Positions 35,964-46,133 of a stretch of 64,000 nt of DNA are shown here, piece after piece. Under the pieces are notes generated by a model, which saw only the letters and a program-made list of their open reading frames with translations, ran no database searches and had not been told where the DNA came from. The stretch's first letter is position 1; each line of letters begins with the position of its first letter. Source of the stretch: Fragum whitleyi (Eukaryota > Mollusca > Bivalvia > Cardiida > Cardiidae); NCBI GenBank assembly GCA_948146395.1, contig OX411544.1, forward strand, positions 88,440,132 to 88,504,131, in the 5' to 3' direction. A program made the position numbers and the translations under genes.

Positions 35964-36205
35964 CCTTTCCTGTTTTACAAAATTTTCGACCTGTCCAAAT
36001 TCAAAGGTTTTGCAGACGAAAATTTAAAGTGGATTTGATTTGAAAAATAACCATTCAGTAGGGTAGAAAATAGTGTGTAAAAAGAAGAAATTGCTTGTCA
36101 GAAGCAATTTCTTCTTTTGTCACACTGTTTTCTCAATCATAAAATCACAGGCACGTAAAAAGCAGGGATTAAACAGCAAAGGGTTAAAGACCTGGTTTAA
36201 TCCTT
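35950..36205. mobile_element. Palindromic element with 22-bp perfect ends
   Basis: The ends taaaccaggtctttaaccct and agggttaaagacctggttta are perfect inverted repeats. The centre is a perfect stem (agaagaaattgctt / aagcaatttcttct, 36082-36115) with a 5-base loop. Part of its left edge is also the end of both copies of the 0.75-kb duplication, so the palindrome may have inserted at, or helped create, that duplication. Confidence 0.75.
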
Positions 36206-36229
36206 CTTTATTTACCCCCCCCCCCCCCA
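36206..36229. repeat. Poly-C tract
   Basis: A run of C bases interrupted only at its start, right after the palindromic element. Confidence 0.9.
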
Positions 36230-36410
36230 ATTGAGATATACAATTAAGCAACCATTGTTATCTTAATGATTTTATGGCCCTTATCTTAATCACTTTATCA
36301 CCTTGTATACTCTATGCAGAGATACAAATACAGAGGCTGGCAGGCATATATTGATTTTTACTAATTGAGAAAAGTATTTCGTTAATTATTTGTTAAATTA
36401 TTTCAAATAA

Positions 36411-37212
36411 CTAAATAACTCATTTATTCTATCATGTAGATAATGATTTTTATCTTTTGTCGCAATTTAAAACTTGGCATAGAAAAAACAGCGTTTGTGA
36501 TTCATCTTTAACTTTCAATCTTTGTAAAACAAACTCGGATAAAATTTAAAAAAATGTTTTCATAAGAATAATTCCTCAATCACAAAATAGCTGTAGCTAT
36601 GATATTAAGAAAACTCTTAAATAAAATTGCTTGGAATAATTGAAAAGGGGTAATTAATGTTCTCCTTTTAACTGCAATGTTTCGATGCTGTAGCAAAATT
36701 TTATGTGTTATAACATGTTTGGAAGGAGATAAAAGTATTTTTACCACAGTTTTTTTTTTTTTTTTTTTTTTTTTCATTTTTCTTAATAAATTCTATTCTT
36801 AACATTGCTGCAGGTTAAATCTTTTCATGTATATAAATTTCTACCATCAATTTATCTAGAGCGTTTTTTTCACATTTTGTCAATTCATTATATGCACATT
36901 TAATTTTATCACAGAGTTCATAAGTCAGAAATAAATAAATCTTTAAATACTTTTGATAATCAGAAACTTTTTGTTTCAATAAAGTATAAATAGTCTATTT
37001 TTTTTTAACTCTTTTCAAATCAATTAATGAAATAATGATGACCAATAATGGTCAATGTTATGTGTAGAATATAAAGGGTGATTGAGCCCCTTGGGTGATT
37101 CAATTAGCTTATCAGTAGAATATAAAGGATGATTGAGCCCCTTGGGTGATTCAATTAGCTTATCAGTAGGGGTCCAGAATATACAACATTTCTTAAACCA
37201 GGTCTTTAAGTC
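36411..37212. repeat. 0.75-kb direct duplication, copy 2
   Basis: Second copy of 35243-35963. It holds a 23-base T run (about 36750-36773) not seen in copy 1 and an extra internal tandem of about 60 bp (gattgagccccttgggtgat at 37080 and 37132). Confidence 0.75.
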
Positions 37213-37214
37213 AC

Positions 37215-37660
37215 TAACGTGAAACCATCGTATCCTTATATAAATATCTTTGGACTCTTAAATCACGGCTGAAAATCTTTATTTTTGAGAATGATTCGTC
37301 ATTCTCTAAAATTTAGATTTTTAAGCCGTTATTTACTGTAAAAACTAAAAATCTAAGGATAGCGCCGGTTGTTTCCGCGCTATTTTTTTCTTACACAGTT
37401 TCCTTCTAACAGATTGCACAATATTGCTACATACCCATCCGCTTTTTATACACCCGAGGTCTGTTGCAGTTTACGGAAATGGCCGAATGATTTCCGAGTG
37501 ACTTGATCCGTTGAATGGTGTGGTTCACATAGAAAGGTCATTCGAAGGCTCGAAAAGGAGACGAATAGTTGTTTTTTTTTCATGAGAAGTCTTGACAAAG
37601 CTAATCGGACACTCATCGTGTATTCTTTTATTTTTACTTATTACTTTCTTTAACTTTTAC
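37215..37660. other. Unassigned stretch with a hairpin
   Basis: At about 37268-37325 a stem forms between gaaaatctttatttttgaga and tctctaaaatttagattttt around gattcgtcat. No gene is seen. Confidence 0.4.
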
Positions 37661-37667
37661 TAGCAAT

Positions 37668-37895
37668 TCATCCTCGATCCCCTCCTGCGACACTCACTCC
37701 TTCCGACAATATCTCTCTCACCAATGAGCTGATAATCGTAGACCTATGAGAGATAGCAGCTGGGGGCTAGGAAATGATGTGATGGTAGTACTTGTGAGAG
37801 ATTCCAGAATACCAGGCTTCTGTTGTTAGATGCTCCGACCGCCGCGATATAACTGAAAGATTGTTGAAAGCGTCGTACACCTATACAAACAAATC
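37668..37895 (+). mobile_element. tRNA-derived SINE, 5'-truncated copy
   Basis: Starts inside the tRNA-like head (ctcgatcccctcctgcgaca holds the end of a B box), then gataatcgtagacctatgag and gatgctccgaccgccgcgat. It ends with ctgaaagattgttgaaagcg and an acaaacaaat tail. It aligns with the fuller minus-strand copy at 41413-41702. This layout fits the widespread molluscan/metazoan SINEs with a conserved central domain; family assignment needs a library search. Confidence 0.7.
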
Positions 37896-37899
37896 TAAT

Positions 37900-39795
37900 T
37901 TCAGTATATCAGCATCATTATAAGCCAGTGTTTACAATTTAAGCAACGCAGTCAGGGTCAATTGTGGGCACCACATGTTACAGAAAAGGAAAAACATGCG
38001 ACCAATTCGGTCTCAAACTCGCGACATATGCAAAATATGTCCAAGTTGGTTTCTAATGCAGACCAGTTCTCTTCCATTTCTGAATAGATGTCCAATGTTA
38101 CTTACCAGTAAAGAAGTAAATTCCTAACGAGGAGAAATTTTTAAATCGGCCAGACGGTAGGACCCCAATTGCTTGGATAACTTACTACCCTGTAAAATTT
38201 TTAACCGTTAACGGTATATTATTAAGTAATTATTTCGTCATTCCAAAGACAGCCCAGTGTCAAATTGTCTAAAGCGGTCAGAATCAGACATCGTTCTGAT
38301 CTAAAAATTTCTCATCATCGGGGTAATATCTTAAAGCAGGAGCGAAAATAAGTAACAAATATTTTTATTTCAACTCTTATCGAATTCAAATCTAGAAAAA
38401 ACATTCTAGTACTTTCGAGGCAGCATATTTGACTCTTTTGTTTGTCTTCCTGATAGCTTTGACTTTTGTTCAGCCAGTATTGAATTTCAAATAAGTAGTG
38501 TTGACACTTTGTCAACTATATATATGCCTCAGGTGAGCGTTTAAGGGCCAATTGTCCTCCTTTCTCGAGAAAACATAATATTTTTTTTTTATTTCTTTGA
38601 AGTTTAAACCGAAATAATTACCTTAAAGTGAGAGGTGTGTATTGTTTTCATTTCACACAGTACAAGTCATTAATGGAAAGTTCAAATATGAAAATTAAGG
38701 TCAAGGGCAAAGAATTCGTCTTAATTTAATTATCTATAAAATATCTTTTAAACTACTGTTGCATTAAATTCAGTATTCCATCTAGTAAGGCATTTTGAAC
38801 TATTTCATTTGTCAAAGGTAACGGTCACAGTTTAATTTTTTTTTAAGTCAAATGTTCACATATTATTATTACATATTTAAGAGATTTAATGCAGAATATA
38901 ATGTTTTTTTCATTATAATTTTAATATATATTACATTCATTCTACAGCCAGATGATTTTTATCATTTTACTTTGATCGGTAACCCTGCATTTTGACGTAT
39001 CCGGACAAACTCTTTGCTTGGCACAAGTACTCATGATGGGTAAAACTGCGCCAATTTATTTCGAAATCCATTCACAAAAGTAGACGTTAATTCGCAATTT
39101 AATCGTTTGGGCTTGGACCATGACATTGACTTTTGGCATCATCTTTGCCCTGGTTCCGGGTTTTAGTGAGAAACTTGACTTGATATGCAGAAATCAAGCT
39201 GCCCTAGCTTTTTTATCATCTCAAACTCGCCAAGTTTTCACTTTGCCTCGGTATCCCCTAAACACGCTTTCTTGTTTTTATACCAAGGGAGCTCACTGGT
39301 GTAAACATATGATGTCACAGAAAGAGCCTGTCTCCTGTTTGTTTATTGTAATCGCGTAAATTTTTGTTTGCGATGTTTGAATATTAAATATTTTAAGCGT
39401 TGGAAAAGAGGCTTATTTCTGAGTATTATTTATCTTTCAACTTGCGATATAAAAGATAGCTAATATGTTTGCAAAAACACATGATGCCGGGATAGATTTG
39501 CGCCGAGAGATAATATACTCAGTTCTCATGTCAACTTTTTTATTTATGAAAGGTATTATTATCTTTTAATATTCCATGTCAAATAAATGTTAATTCAAGT
39601 ATCGAACTTTTATCTCAATGAGATAATACATAATGTTTGTTTCTTTCTAGGATTTGTTTTTTCATACGCCATCATAGCCTTGACTCGTATCAAAATTTGA
39701 TTTTATCATGGGATTTTCCTTGTTTCAAAAGTTGGTAGTCTAAATGATAATTCAAAATTACTCTTCCTTAAAATATTAAAGAAAAGACTTTGTCT
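37900..39795. other. Intergenic upstream region of the GIMAP gene
   Basis: AT-rich with no recognised exon. A non-coding first exon of the GIMAP gene is expected somewhere here or further upstream, because a splice acceptor precedes its coding exon, but I cannot identify it. The 79-residue frame at 39120-39359 shows no domain. Confidence 0.4.
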
Positions 39796-39801
39796 TTTCA
39801 G
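39788..39801 (+). promoter_or_regulatory. Splice acceptor before GIMAP coding exon
   Basis: The sequence tttgtcttttcag gives a pyrimidine tract and AG with the next exon base at 39802, 17 nt before the ATG. It indicates an intron in the 5' UTR. Confidence 0.7.
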
Positions 39802-39818
39802 GCAGAGTTTTAACCAGT

Positions 39819-40613
39819 ATGGAATTTAAAGGGAATACCTGCATTATCTTGGTAGGCAAGACCGGCAATGGCAAAAGCTCGACTGGTAATTCTATTCTCC
39901 AAAAAAGGGCTTTTAAGGACGAGCCATCTGCAGGAAGCGTGACTGAGAAATGTTCAGTAAGAGAGAACGAAGTAAATGATCAACTTTTTACAGTTGTGGA
40001 TACACCTGGTATTTTTGATTCGAAGAAACAACTTTTCGCCACAGCTCTTGAGGTTCAAAGATCATTACAACTTCTTGAAAGAATGGGTAAGAAGCCGCAT
40101 GTTTTTCTTCTTGTTTTGAGTATAACCAGTAGATTTACAGAAGAAGAAAAAATGACAATAGATTACTTGAGAATGATTTTCGGAGATGAGATGGTAAAGC
40201 GAACCATTGTTGTTTTTACGTCGAAACTCCAATTAAGGGGTTGGGAATTGCAGAAGTTCTACGAAGGCACTGAGTTCGAAAAGGTTTTGGTCGAATTTGG
40301 TGATAGGGCTGTTGCAATAGAAAACACAAATGGTGATGGGCTGCAAGATTTATACAACATGATAACCGTGATACAATCAACAGAAAGCGTATATGACGAT
40401 GATTGGAGGTCTCACAAGAAAGTGTTAGAAGATATGATAAAAGACGGCTCTGACCTGCATTCAGAGGATCTATATCACAAATTAAGTAGCGCACTTAAGA
40501 GAATCAACGAAATTAGGAAGTCAGACGAACGATGGAAGCAAGTTATGGTCTACGGAAAAGTAGCTTTGGGTGCGGCTGTAGTTGTTGGGGCTGTCTTGAC
40601 AAGAATGAGGTGA
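39819..40613 (+). CDS. GIMAP/AIG1-type GTPase, intact single coding exon
   Basis: A 264-residue GTPase of the AIG1/GIMAP (immunity-associated nucleotide-binding) family. The P-loop is GKTGNGKSS at residues 13-21, a Thr at 42 is the switch I candidate, and switch II is DTPG at 61-64. The family's conserved box is RFTEEE at 105-110. The G4 position reads FTSKLQLRG (133-141) where the family usually has an Asp-bearing FTxxDDL-like motif, so guanine specificity may be weakened. The C-terminus (about 243-261, VMVYGKVALGAAVVVGAVL) is a likely tail anchor after a short helical segment. A pyrimidine-rich acceptor ending at 39801 (tttgtcttttcag) precedes the ATG by 17 nt, so the 5' UTR is spliced. The length fits the short, GTPase-plus-anchor class. 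Family members act in lymphocyte survival in vertebrates and are expanded in bivalves, where they are linked to immune response; the role here is inference. Confidence 0.92.
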   Translation: MEFKGNTCIILVGKTGNGKSSTGNSILQKRAFKDEPSAGSVTEKCSVRENEVNDQLFTVVDTPGIFDSKKQLFATALEVQRSLQLLERMGKKPHVFLLVLSITSRFTEEEKMTIDYLRMIFGDEMVKRTIVVFTSKLQLRGWELQKFYEGTEFEKVLVEFGDRAVAIENTNGDGLQDLYNMITVIQSTESVYDDDWRSHKKVLEDMIKDGSDLHSEDLYHKLSSALKRINEIRKSDERWKQVMVYGKVALGAAVVVGAVLTRMR

Positions 40614-41014
40614 AGTGAATCATTGCTATGATTTGACAGAAAATGGTCAAATCGTTTTAAAGGTAGACAAAAATATGTATAAAAAGACAACATTTGCGTA
40701 AATAACAAATTGAAAAAGATGTATCTGTGAGACTGTCATTTAAATAAGGAATTGGTTACTGATTCATTACATCCATCTGTGTAATTCTAATTTTGAGGTA
40801 AATACTGATTTTGGAAAACAAATTTTAAGGCGAATCAGCCAAAGATGGTCAGTATTTCTCCCCAGACCTTGGGCCTGTTTTATTACGTATCTAGCGGTCC
40901 TTTTTTGCGTAAGACAAAAATTAACGTTGCTTCTACAGTAGTAATTTTAGATGGAATTCTGCCATGCATCATGATATTGCAAGGCAGAATCTAAAAATGA
41001 AAACACTATTTATT

Positions 41015-41340
41015 TCATAACTATATAAATATCCGAGTGATAACATCCCGTATGATATTTTTTATGACATCACATAGTTATTTTTAGAACAATGATATAA
41101 TGCGGTTATTTTTAGAAACATGCATTTCGGTTCGAAACATCGACGAAAACAAGGCAAATAAAGTTTATAAGATAGAAATAATACGTACTAAGTGTAATGT
41201 ATGAAAAAATATCTAACGAGGTTGGGAGAACTGATGATTTTCTCGGTAAAGCCTCGACAATGACCAATTCTCCCAACCTCGTTAGATACTTTTTTTCATA
41301 CACAACACTAAGTATGTATTAAATATGTACGATTAGTGAG
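41015..41340 (+). mobile_element. Asymmetric hairpin element, copy 1
   Basis: A flank (ccgagtgataacatcccgta, then agaacaatgatataatgcgg and gacgaaaacaaggcaaataa) is followed by a near-perfect palindrome at 41199-41302. Its arms begin tatgaaaaaatatctaacga and its core stem is aacgaggttgggagaa paired with ttctcccaacctcgtt. The same flank-plus-palindrome unit occurs at 50256-50550 (reverse) and 62590-62910. It has no coding capacity; the 63-residue frame at 41112-41303 (minus) runs through the stem. Confidence 0.8.
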
Positions 41341-41412
41341 TTTGACTTATGATCAGTGTCCATATACAAAACCTTAAAGTTATTTATCGACAGTGGTGAA
41401 GTATTTTTACAG

Positions 41413-41702
41413 TTGTCGTTGATTTATTTATTGAATGGAGTTTAACGCCGGTTTCAACATTATTTCAGTTTTATCGCGGCGGCTGGAGCACCTAACAATG
41501 GATTCCTGGTATTTCCATCACCAGTACAACCACCACATTCTGTCCTCGCCTTCAGCCGCTATCTCACATAGGTCTACGATTATCAACCCATTGGTGAGTA
41601 CAAATAGTCGGAAAGAATGAGTGCCGCCGGCAAGGATCGAACCCGCGAACTCTAGATTGACAGTCCGTCGCACTACCAATTGCGCTTTGACGAAACGGTG
41701 AT
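41413..41702 (-). mobile_element. tRNA-derived SINE, near full length
   Basis: On the minus strand the 5' end is tRNA-like. An A box-like agcgcaattggtagtgcg lies at about 41668-41685, a GACTGTCAATC anticodon-loop-like segment at about 41654-41664, and a perfect B box GGGTTCGATCC at 41634-41644. A central domain (gataatcgtagacctatgtg, then tgctccagccgccgcgat) follows, and the 3' part reads ctgaaataatgttgaaaccg and gcgttaaactccattcaat with a repetitive tail. The tRNA head looks Asp(GTC)-like by anticodon. The head no longer folds as a full tRNA, so it is not a tRNA gene. Confidence 0.8.
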
Positions 41703-41724
41703 TTTTCGGTAAACGACACATTTT

Positions 41725-42165
41725 AAGCTCCACTGGCCAAAGGCCAGCGAGCTATTGGCATGGCGCTGTGTCCGCCGTGCGAGTGTCAGTCCGTCAATCC
41801 GTCCGTCCCTCCTTGCGCCTGTGAGTAATTTTTTTCTTAAAACATCTTCTTCTCCCAAACCAATGGGCGGATTTTAACGTAACTTGGTTGGATGGATCTT
41901 AAACTGTTAAAAAAAATTGATTGACCCCCAAATATGGGCGTGGCATTTTTTTCACTTGAAAATCTTAAAAAATCTTCTGCTCCAAAACCATTAGGTTGAT
42001 TTCAATGAAACTTGGCATAGATGTTCCTTGGGTGATCCTCTACTTAAATTGTTTAAAACAAATGATTGTCCCCCAAATATGGGCGGGGCAGGGTGGGGCT
42101 TTTCTTCACTATAAAATCTTGAAAGACATCTCCTCTTGAACCTAATGTTTTTATCAGATTTGTAA
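41725..42165. repeat. Array end module plus type I monomers
   Basis: The module ccactggccaaaggccagcg and a CGTCCGTCC-rich stretch (41729-41815) precede two to three type I units with cores near 41932 and 42074 (atatgggcggggcagggtgg). It is the mirror image of the end at 12930-13060. Confidence 0.65.
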
Positions 42166-42484
42166 AGGGATGCAGGTTCATGTTGATTGAGAATTTTGGT
42201 TCAAAGTCGACCAGACCAAGTTTATCATTAAAGATTATGTCTTAAGAAATGTTGGATTGGCGTATTCATTTAAAGTAAGCTTTATTTAATCAAAGTCTAA
42301 AGATGTTAAAGCCAGTTGAGCGATACAAGCCCCTTCGCGCTTCTTGTTAATGAAGAGCGTAATCTGATTACATTATTTTCGAATGAATGTCCTTATTCCG
42401 TACTTTTAAAAACAGTCTTACAACCTGGCGAGGTTTTTGTGGGATTTCGGAAGTAGAATAAGGCATTTTAAATACGTTTGCCCG

Positions 42485-42690
42485 CTAATAGCTCACCTGA
42501 GCCTGTGGATGTCCGCCGTGCGTCGTCCGCACTCTAGAGGCCAAACCTTGCTCAACCAAACGGAAATTTGTTCAGAACAACTGTCTTGGTGAAATCTTGG
42601 ACAAGTTCGATATTGTGTCAATTGGGAACAAAACTAAATAACGGGGTCAAATCTTAGAAAAACCTTGTATGTTGGCATAATGACATACTG
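42485..42690. repeat. Type III unit with end module
   Basis: Begins with tagctcacctgagcctgtgg and gtccgccgtgcgtcgtccgc, then one reverse-orientation type III monomer (ttcagaacaactgtcttggt, acggggtcaaatcttag). It stops just before the predicted Gypsy LTR. Confidence 0.6.
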
Positions 42691-42702
42691 AGTAAGGGGT
42701 TA

Positions 42703-42850
42703 TGTATGCATGACCACACTGATCACTTCACCTGTTCTACTCGTATAGCTTATATAGATGTATCATGTACCATCATATTTTGTAGATATCAGAAAGTTAT
42801 TATAAATAAAATATGTATATCAATAAAAGAGTGCATATTGTTATTTAACA
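42703..42850 (+). repeat. Probable 5' LTR of Gypsy element, followed by tRNA-Leu-type primer site
   Basis: A short LTR is inferred: it begins tgtatgcatgaccacac and ends ttgttatttaaca. It holds a TATA-like cttatataga at about 42748 and AATAAA near 42806 and 42824. The next bases, tggtgtaagagtga from 42851, resemble the tRNA-Leu 3'-end complement used as a primer site by many Gypsy elements. No 3' LTR was found to confirm the ends. Confidence 0.5.
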
Positions 42851-42931
42851 TGGTGTAAGAGTGACTGATGGACAGTTATACCCACGGACTTTTAAAAGTG
42901 TCTAATATATAACTGGACTCAACTCGACAAA

Positions 42932-44455
42932 ATGCAGGCTGCAAGTTACGAGCCTCCTACAATGAAATGGGATAAGAGCAATGTTCCAGAACAGTGGGAA
43001 AGATTTGAAAGGCATGCTCGCCTGGTATTTAGTGGTCCTCTAAAGGACAAAGAGGAGGAAGACAAAGTTTCCTACCTTCTCCTATGGGTCGGAGATAAAG
43101 GGCGACAATACGTCACACTTGGACGGGCATATCGGCGGACGCTGCAAAAAAAACCTGGACACGTTTAAGGAACACGTTCAGCCAACCCTCAACCAAATAT
43201 TTGCGAGGTATCAGTTCAATAACGAAAAACAGGACCACGAGAGCGTAGATTCATTAATTACGCGTTTGAGACTAAAAGCTCGTGACTGCGAATTAGTAGA
43301 CTTAGACATGATACGAGACAGGCTCCTATTTGGGACTAACTCAAACAAAATCAGAGAAAAGCTGATTAATGTTGGTCGAGAATTACTAGTAACGCTATCA
43401 AAAGCAGTTCAAATCGCTCAAGCTAACGAATACTCTGAAGAGCAAATGCGGGAAATGACGAAAAACAATGATGTTAATGCTATCCGCACTGGGGCCAGGC
43501 CAAAGATGAAATCTAAACACCAAAGGCATCCACAAAATGAAAGGAAATAATCCATCCGATCGAGATCAATCTACAAACGAGACGTGTGGTCGATGTGGAT
43601 ATAAACATTCTAAATCTGGGTTCTGTAAGGAAAATGGAAAAAAGGTGCAATTACTGCCATAAACGGGATCATTTTAAGCGAATGTGTAAATTTAAGCAAT
43701 CTGTCAATGAGGTTTATGATAAATATTTTAAAAGTGGTGAATCTGATTTTTGTGTAGATAGTTTCGAAAGAAATCCTTATAGGAAAAAACAAACATTTGC
43801 GACTCTACAGGTAGGTCCAAAATTATCTACAATTTCATTCAAAATTGACACTGGTTCCCAAATTAACATTTAACCCTCTGGGCATTTTGATAAATTGAAC
43901 TTAAAGACAGCCCTACAAAGAGCTGAGTCAACACTGACCGCTTACGACGGAATCACTTTAAATACGTTAGGAACGGTGACGTTAAACTGTAGACGTAATG
44001 ACCATAACTTTGGACTGAAATTATATGTCGTAGAGTCCATATCTCAACCTATTCTTAGGTTGGGATCGTGTATTGAGCTAGAAATAGTCAGACGTGTGCT
44101 GTCATGTGACATGGACTACACCGACGTAGATCGGTCGGGCCAAACAACAGACAAATTTCTCACTAAGCAGTCTCTTTTAAAGGAATATTCATCTGCATTG
44201 AATGGTATTGGTTTGTTTCCAGATGAATGTACGATTCATGTCGACTCGAACATAAAACCTGTCGTACATTTGCCGCATAGGGTACCTACCGCTCTAAAGG
44301 ATAAAGTTAAACAAGAGGTTGATCGTGTGGTTATTGTATTCGATTAAAATCAAAATAAAGCTTTTCAAGAGGTTAATTTTTTGTTGACAAAAGCTCCTGT
44401 ATTGGCATATTTTGATCCGAATAAGCAGGTGACTGTACAATCCGATGATTTTCAC
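42932..44455 (+). pseudogene. Ty3/Gypsy gag-pol remnant with large RT deletion
   Basis: Gag starts at 42932 (MQAASYEPPTMKWDKSNVPE). It shifts frame near 43110 and continues to 43550, ending in a basic segment. Pol then gives a CGRCGYKHSKSGFC motif, a CCHC zinc knuckle CNYCHKRDHFKRMC (43642-43683) and an aspartic protease IDTGSQINI (43845-43871), where an in-frame TAA replaces the codon before Pro. The pre-RT segment reaches VHLPHRVPTALKDKVKQE (about 44260-44315). At about 44345 the frame jumps to KAPVLAYFDPNKQVT (about 44389), which lies at the RNase H boundary, so almost the whole RT is deleted. The remnant is cut at about 44455 by the foldback-like element. It is inactive. Confidence 0.85.
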
Positions 44456-44460
44456 AGAGT

Positions 44461-45271
44461 GCGTTTAAATTTCAAAATCCTAGTTAGCCTATGTAAGAGT
44501 TTACCTTTATTCAAAGTTAAGCATACGTTAACGATTTAAAGCTTTGTCGAAAACGTGTATTTCTCTCCTGCACGTATAACATTTCGAAAGTACACACGTG
44601 GTTTTATATTTCAAGGATAACAACCGAGTTTTCCGAAGATAGCTATTAGCATTTCGTTAAAACGAAATAGTATTTTGATATAACGAAATGTTAATTCGTT
44701 ATAACGAAATATTAATTAGTTTTAACGAAATATTAATTCGGAGCCCCGTAGGTGACATAATATACACATTTTTTATTCCGTAATAACGAAATACTATTTC
44801 GATAAAACGAATAAGTATTTCGTTAAAACGAATTACTATTTCGTTATAACGAATTATATTTCGTTTTATCGAATTACTATATCGTTTTTACGAAATACTA
44901 TTTCGTTTTAACGAATAAATATTCGTAATATCGAAATACTATTTCATTAAAACGAATTAATATTTCGTTAAAACGAATTAATATTTCGTTAAAACGAATT
45001 AATATTTCGTTATATCGAAATACTTTTTCGTTTTAACGAAATGCTATTTCGTTAAAACGAATTACTATTTCGTTAAAACGAAATAGTATCCTTCGGAACA
45101 CTCGGTTGTTATCCCTTGAAATATGAAACCACGTGTGTACTTTCTAATAGTTACATGTGCGAGAGACAAATACACGTCTCCTTTAAAGCTTTAGATCGAT
45201 AACTAATGCCAACATTTAAGTAAGGGTAAACTCTACCATAGGCGTAACTAGTATTTTGAAAATTTATACGC
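44461..45271. mobile_element. Foldback-like element 1 with palindromic TTCGTT/AACGAA array
   Basis: Inverted repeats of about 180 bp bound the element. The left one begins gcgtttaaatttcaaaatcc and the right one, read inward on the minus strand, gcgtataaattttcaaaata. Both contain acgtgtattt, acacgtggttt and aggataacaaccgag-like segments. Between them (44640-45090) the DNA is almost entirely short palindromic units such as attcgttataacgaaatac, in places an exact 21-bp tandem (44943-45010). One unique insert, cgtaggtgacataatataca, lies at about 44746. The element interrupts the Gypsy remnant. There is no ORF. Confidence 0.8.
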
Positions 45272-45272
45272 A

Positions 45273-45427
45273 GAAGATGACCAACATAAGACAAAGGATT
45301 TAGGCGATATGTTAACTGTGACAAAAGATGAATTCCCTCAGGTCCCCTTTTCTTTGATTTGGGCATTGGTGAATGACCAAAACGTCGTAATTACAGCTTG
45401 AATAAGCTGTAGTTTAGATGTTATGAT
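45273..45427. repeat. 155-bp direct repeat with hairpin, copy 1
   Basis: Runs from gatgaccaacataagacaaa to tgtagtttagatgttatga and carries the stem tacagctt / aagctgta around gaat (45392-45412). A second copy begins about 313 bp downstream. Confidence 0.7.
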
Positions 45428-45585
45428 TACGAGTTTTTTTATTTGTGCAATATGCAAATTCGAGCCTGAAAGGGCTTAATATATTCAACACTAAAAGAGA
45501 CATCTACATTACCTACGCATATCTTCTATTTATGTTAGCCTAATTTAGATGCTGGAAGAGATTATCTAGGCTTGGGATAAAGTCT

Positions 45586-45731
45586 TCGAAGTGACCAACC
45601 TACGATAAAGGTGATATGAGGACTGCGAAAAGATGACTATCCTTCAGTTCCCTTTTCTATGATTTGAGCGTTGGTGAATAACAAAAACGTCGTAACTACA
45701 GCTTGAATAAGCTGTAGTTTAGATGTTATGA
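45586..45731. repeat. 155-bp direct repeat with hairpin, copy 2
   Basis: Matches 45273-45427, including the aaaacgtcgtaactacagct stretch and the same hairpin (ctacagcttgaataagctgtag region). The stem is intact in both. Confidence 0.7.
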
Positions 45732-46133
45732 ACATTCGTCAACAACATTTTCAAAAAAGGATTTATTTCTATTTCGCACTTGCATAGTGTGCGTAATGTT
45801 TGTTACGCCCTTGTCTACATTGCTCAGCGGTTACCATTCTGTACTTTGAGCATTTACTTCGTCCATATGGGCAAAATGGGTATTTTCCTAAAACTAGGTT
45901 CAGGAAAGGTGTTTTGATTTTCTTCTTGAATATTTTCTTTAGTTTAACAATGTATTTAGTGTTAGAACGTTTTAGCTAATACAGAAACCCATATTACAAA
46001 AGTTTGCGATTACTTGACCTATAAACAAGCAATTAAAACCAAAAAATCAATTTCAGCACGAAAATCCTATGGGAAGCCCTTTTCGTACATAAGGAACCGC
46101 ACTTAAATATCCTAGGTTGGTCACCAACTGAGT
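45732..46133. other. Spacer between foldback elements
   Basis: No coding sequence. Its right edge has ggttggtcaccaactgagtg, an inverted match to the left start of the 155-bp repeats, so the whole interval 45236-46176 is itself bounded by inverted sequence. Confidence 0.45.

Noticed and set aside
36580..36777. Lys-rich minus-strand frame
   Set aside because: Generated by the poly-T tract in the duplicated block.
40216..40494. 92-codon minus-strand frame
   Set aside because: Antisense shadow of the intact GIMAP coding exon.
41618..41702. Functional tRNA-Asp gene
   Set aside because: The acceptor and anticodon stems do not pair properly and the sequence continues into a SINE body.
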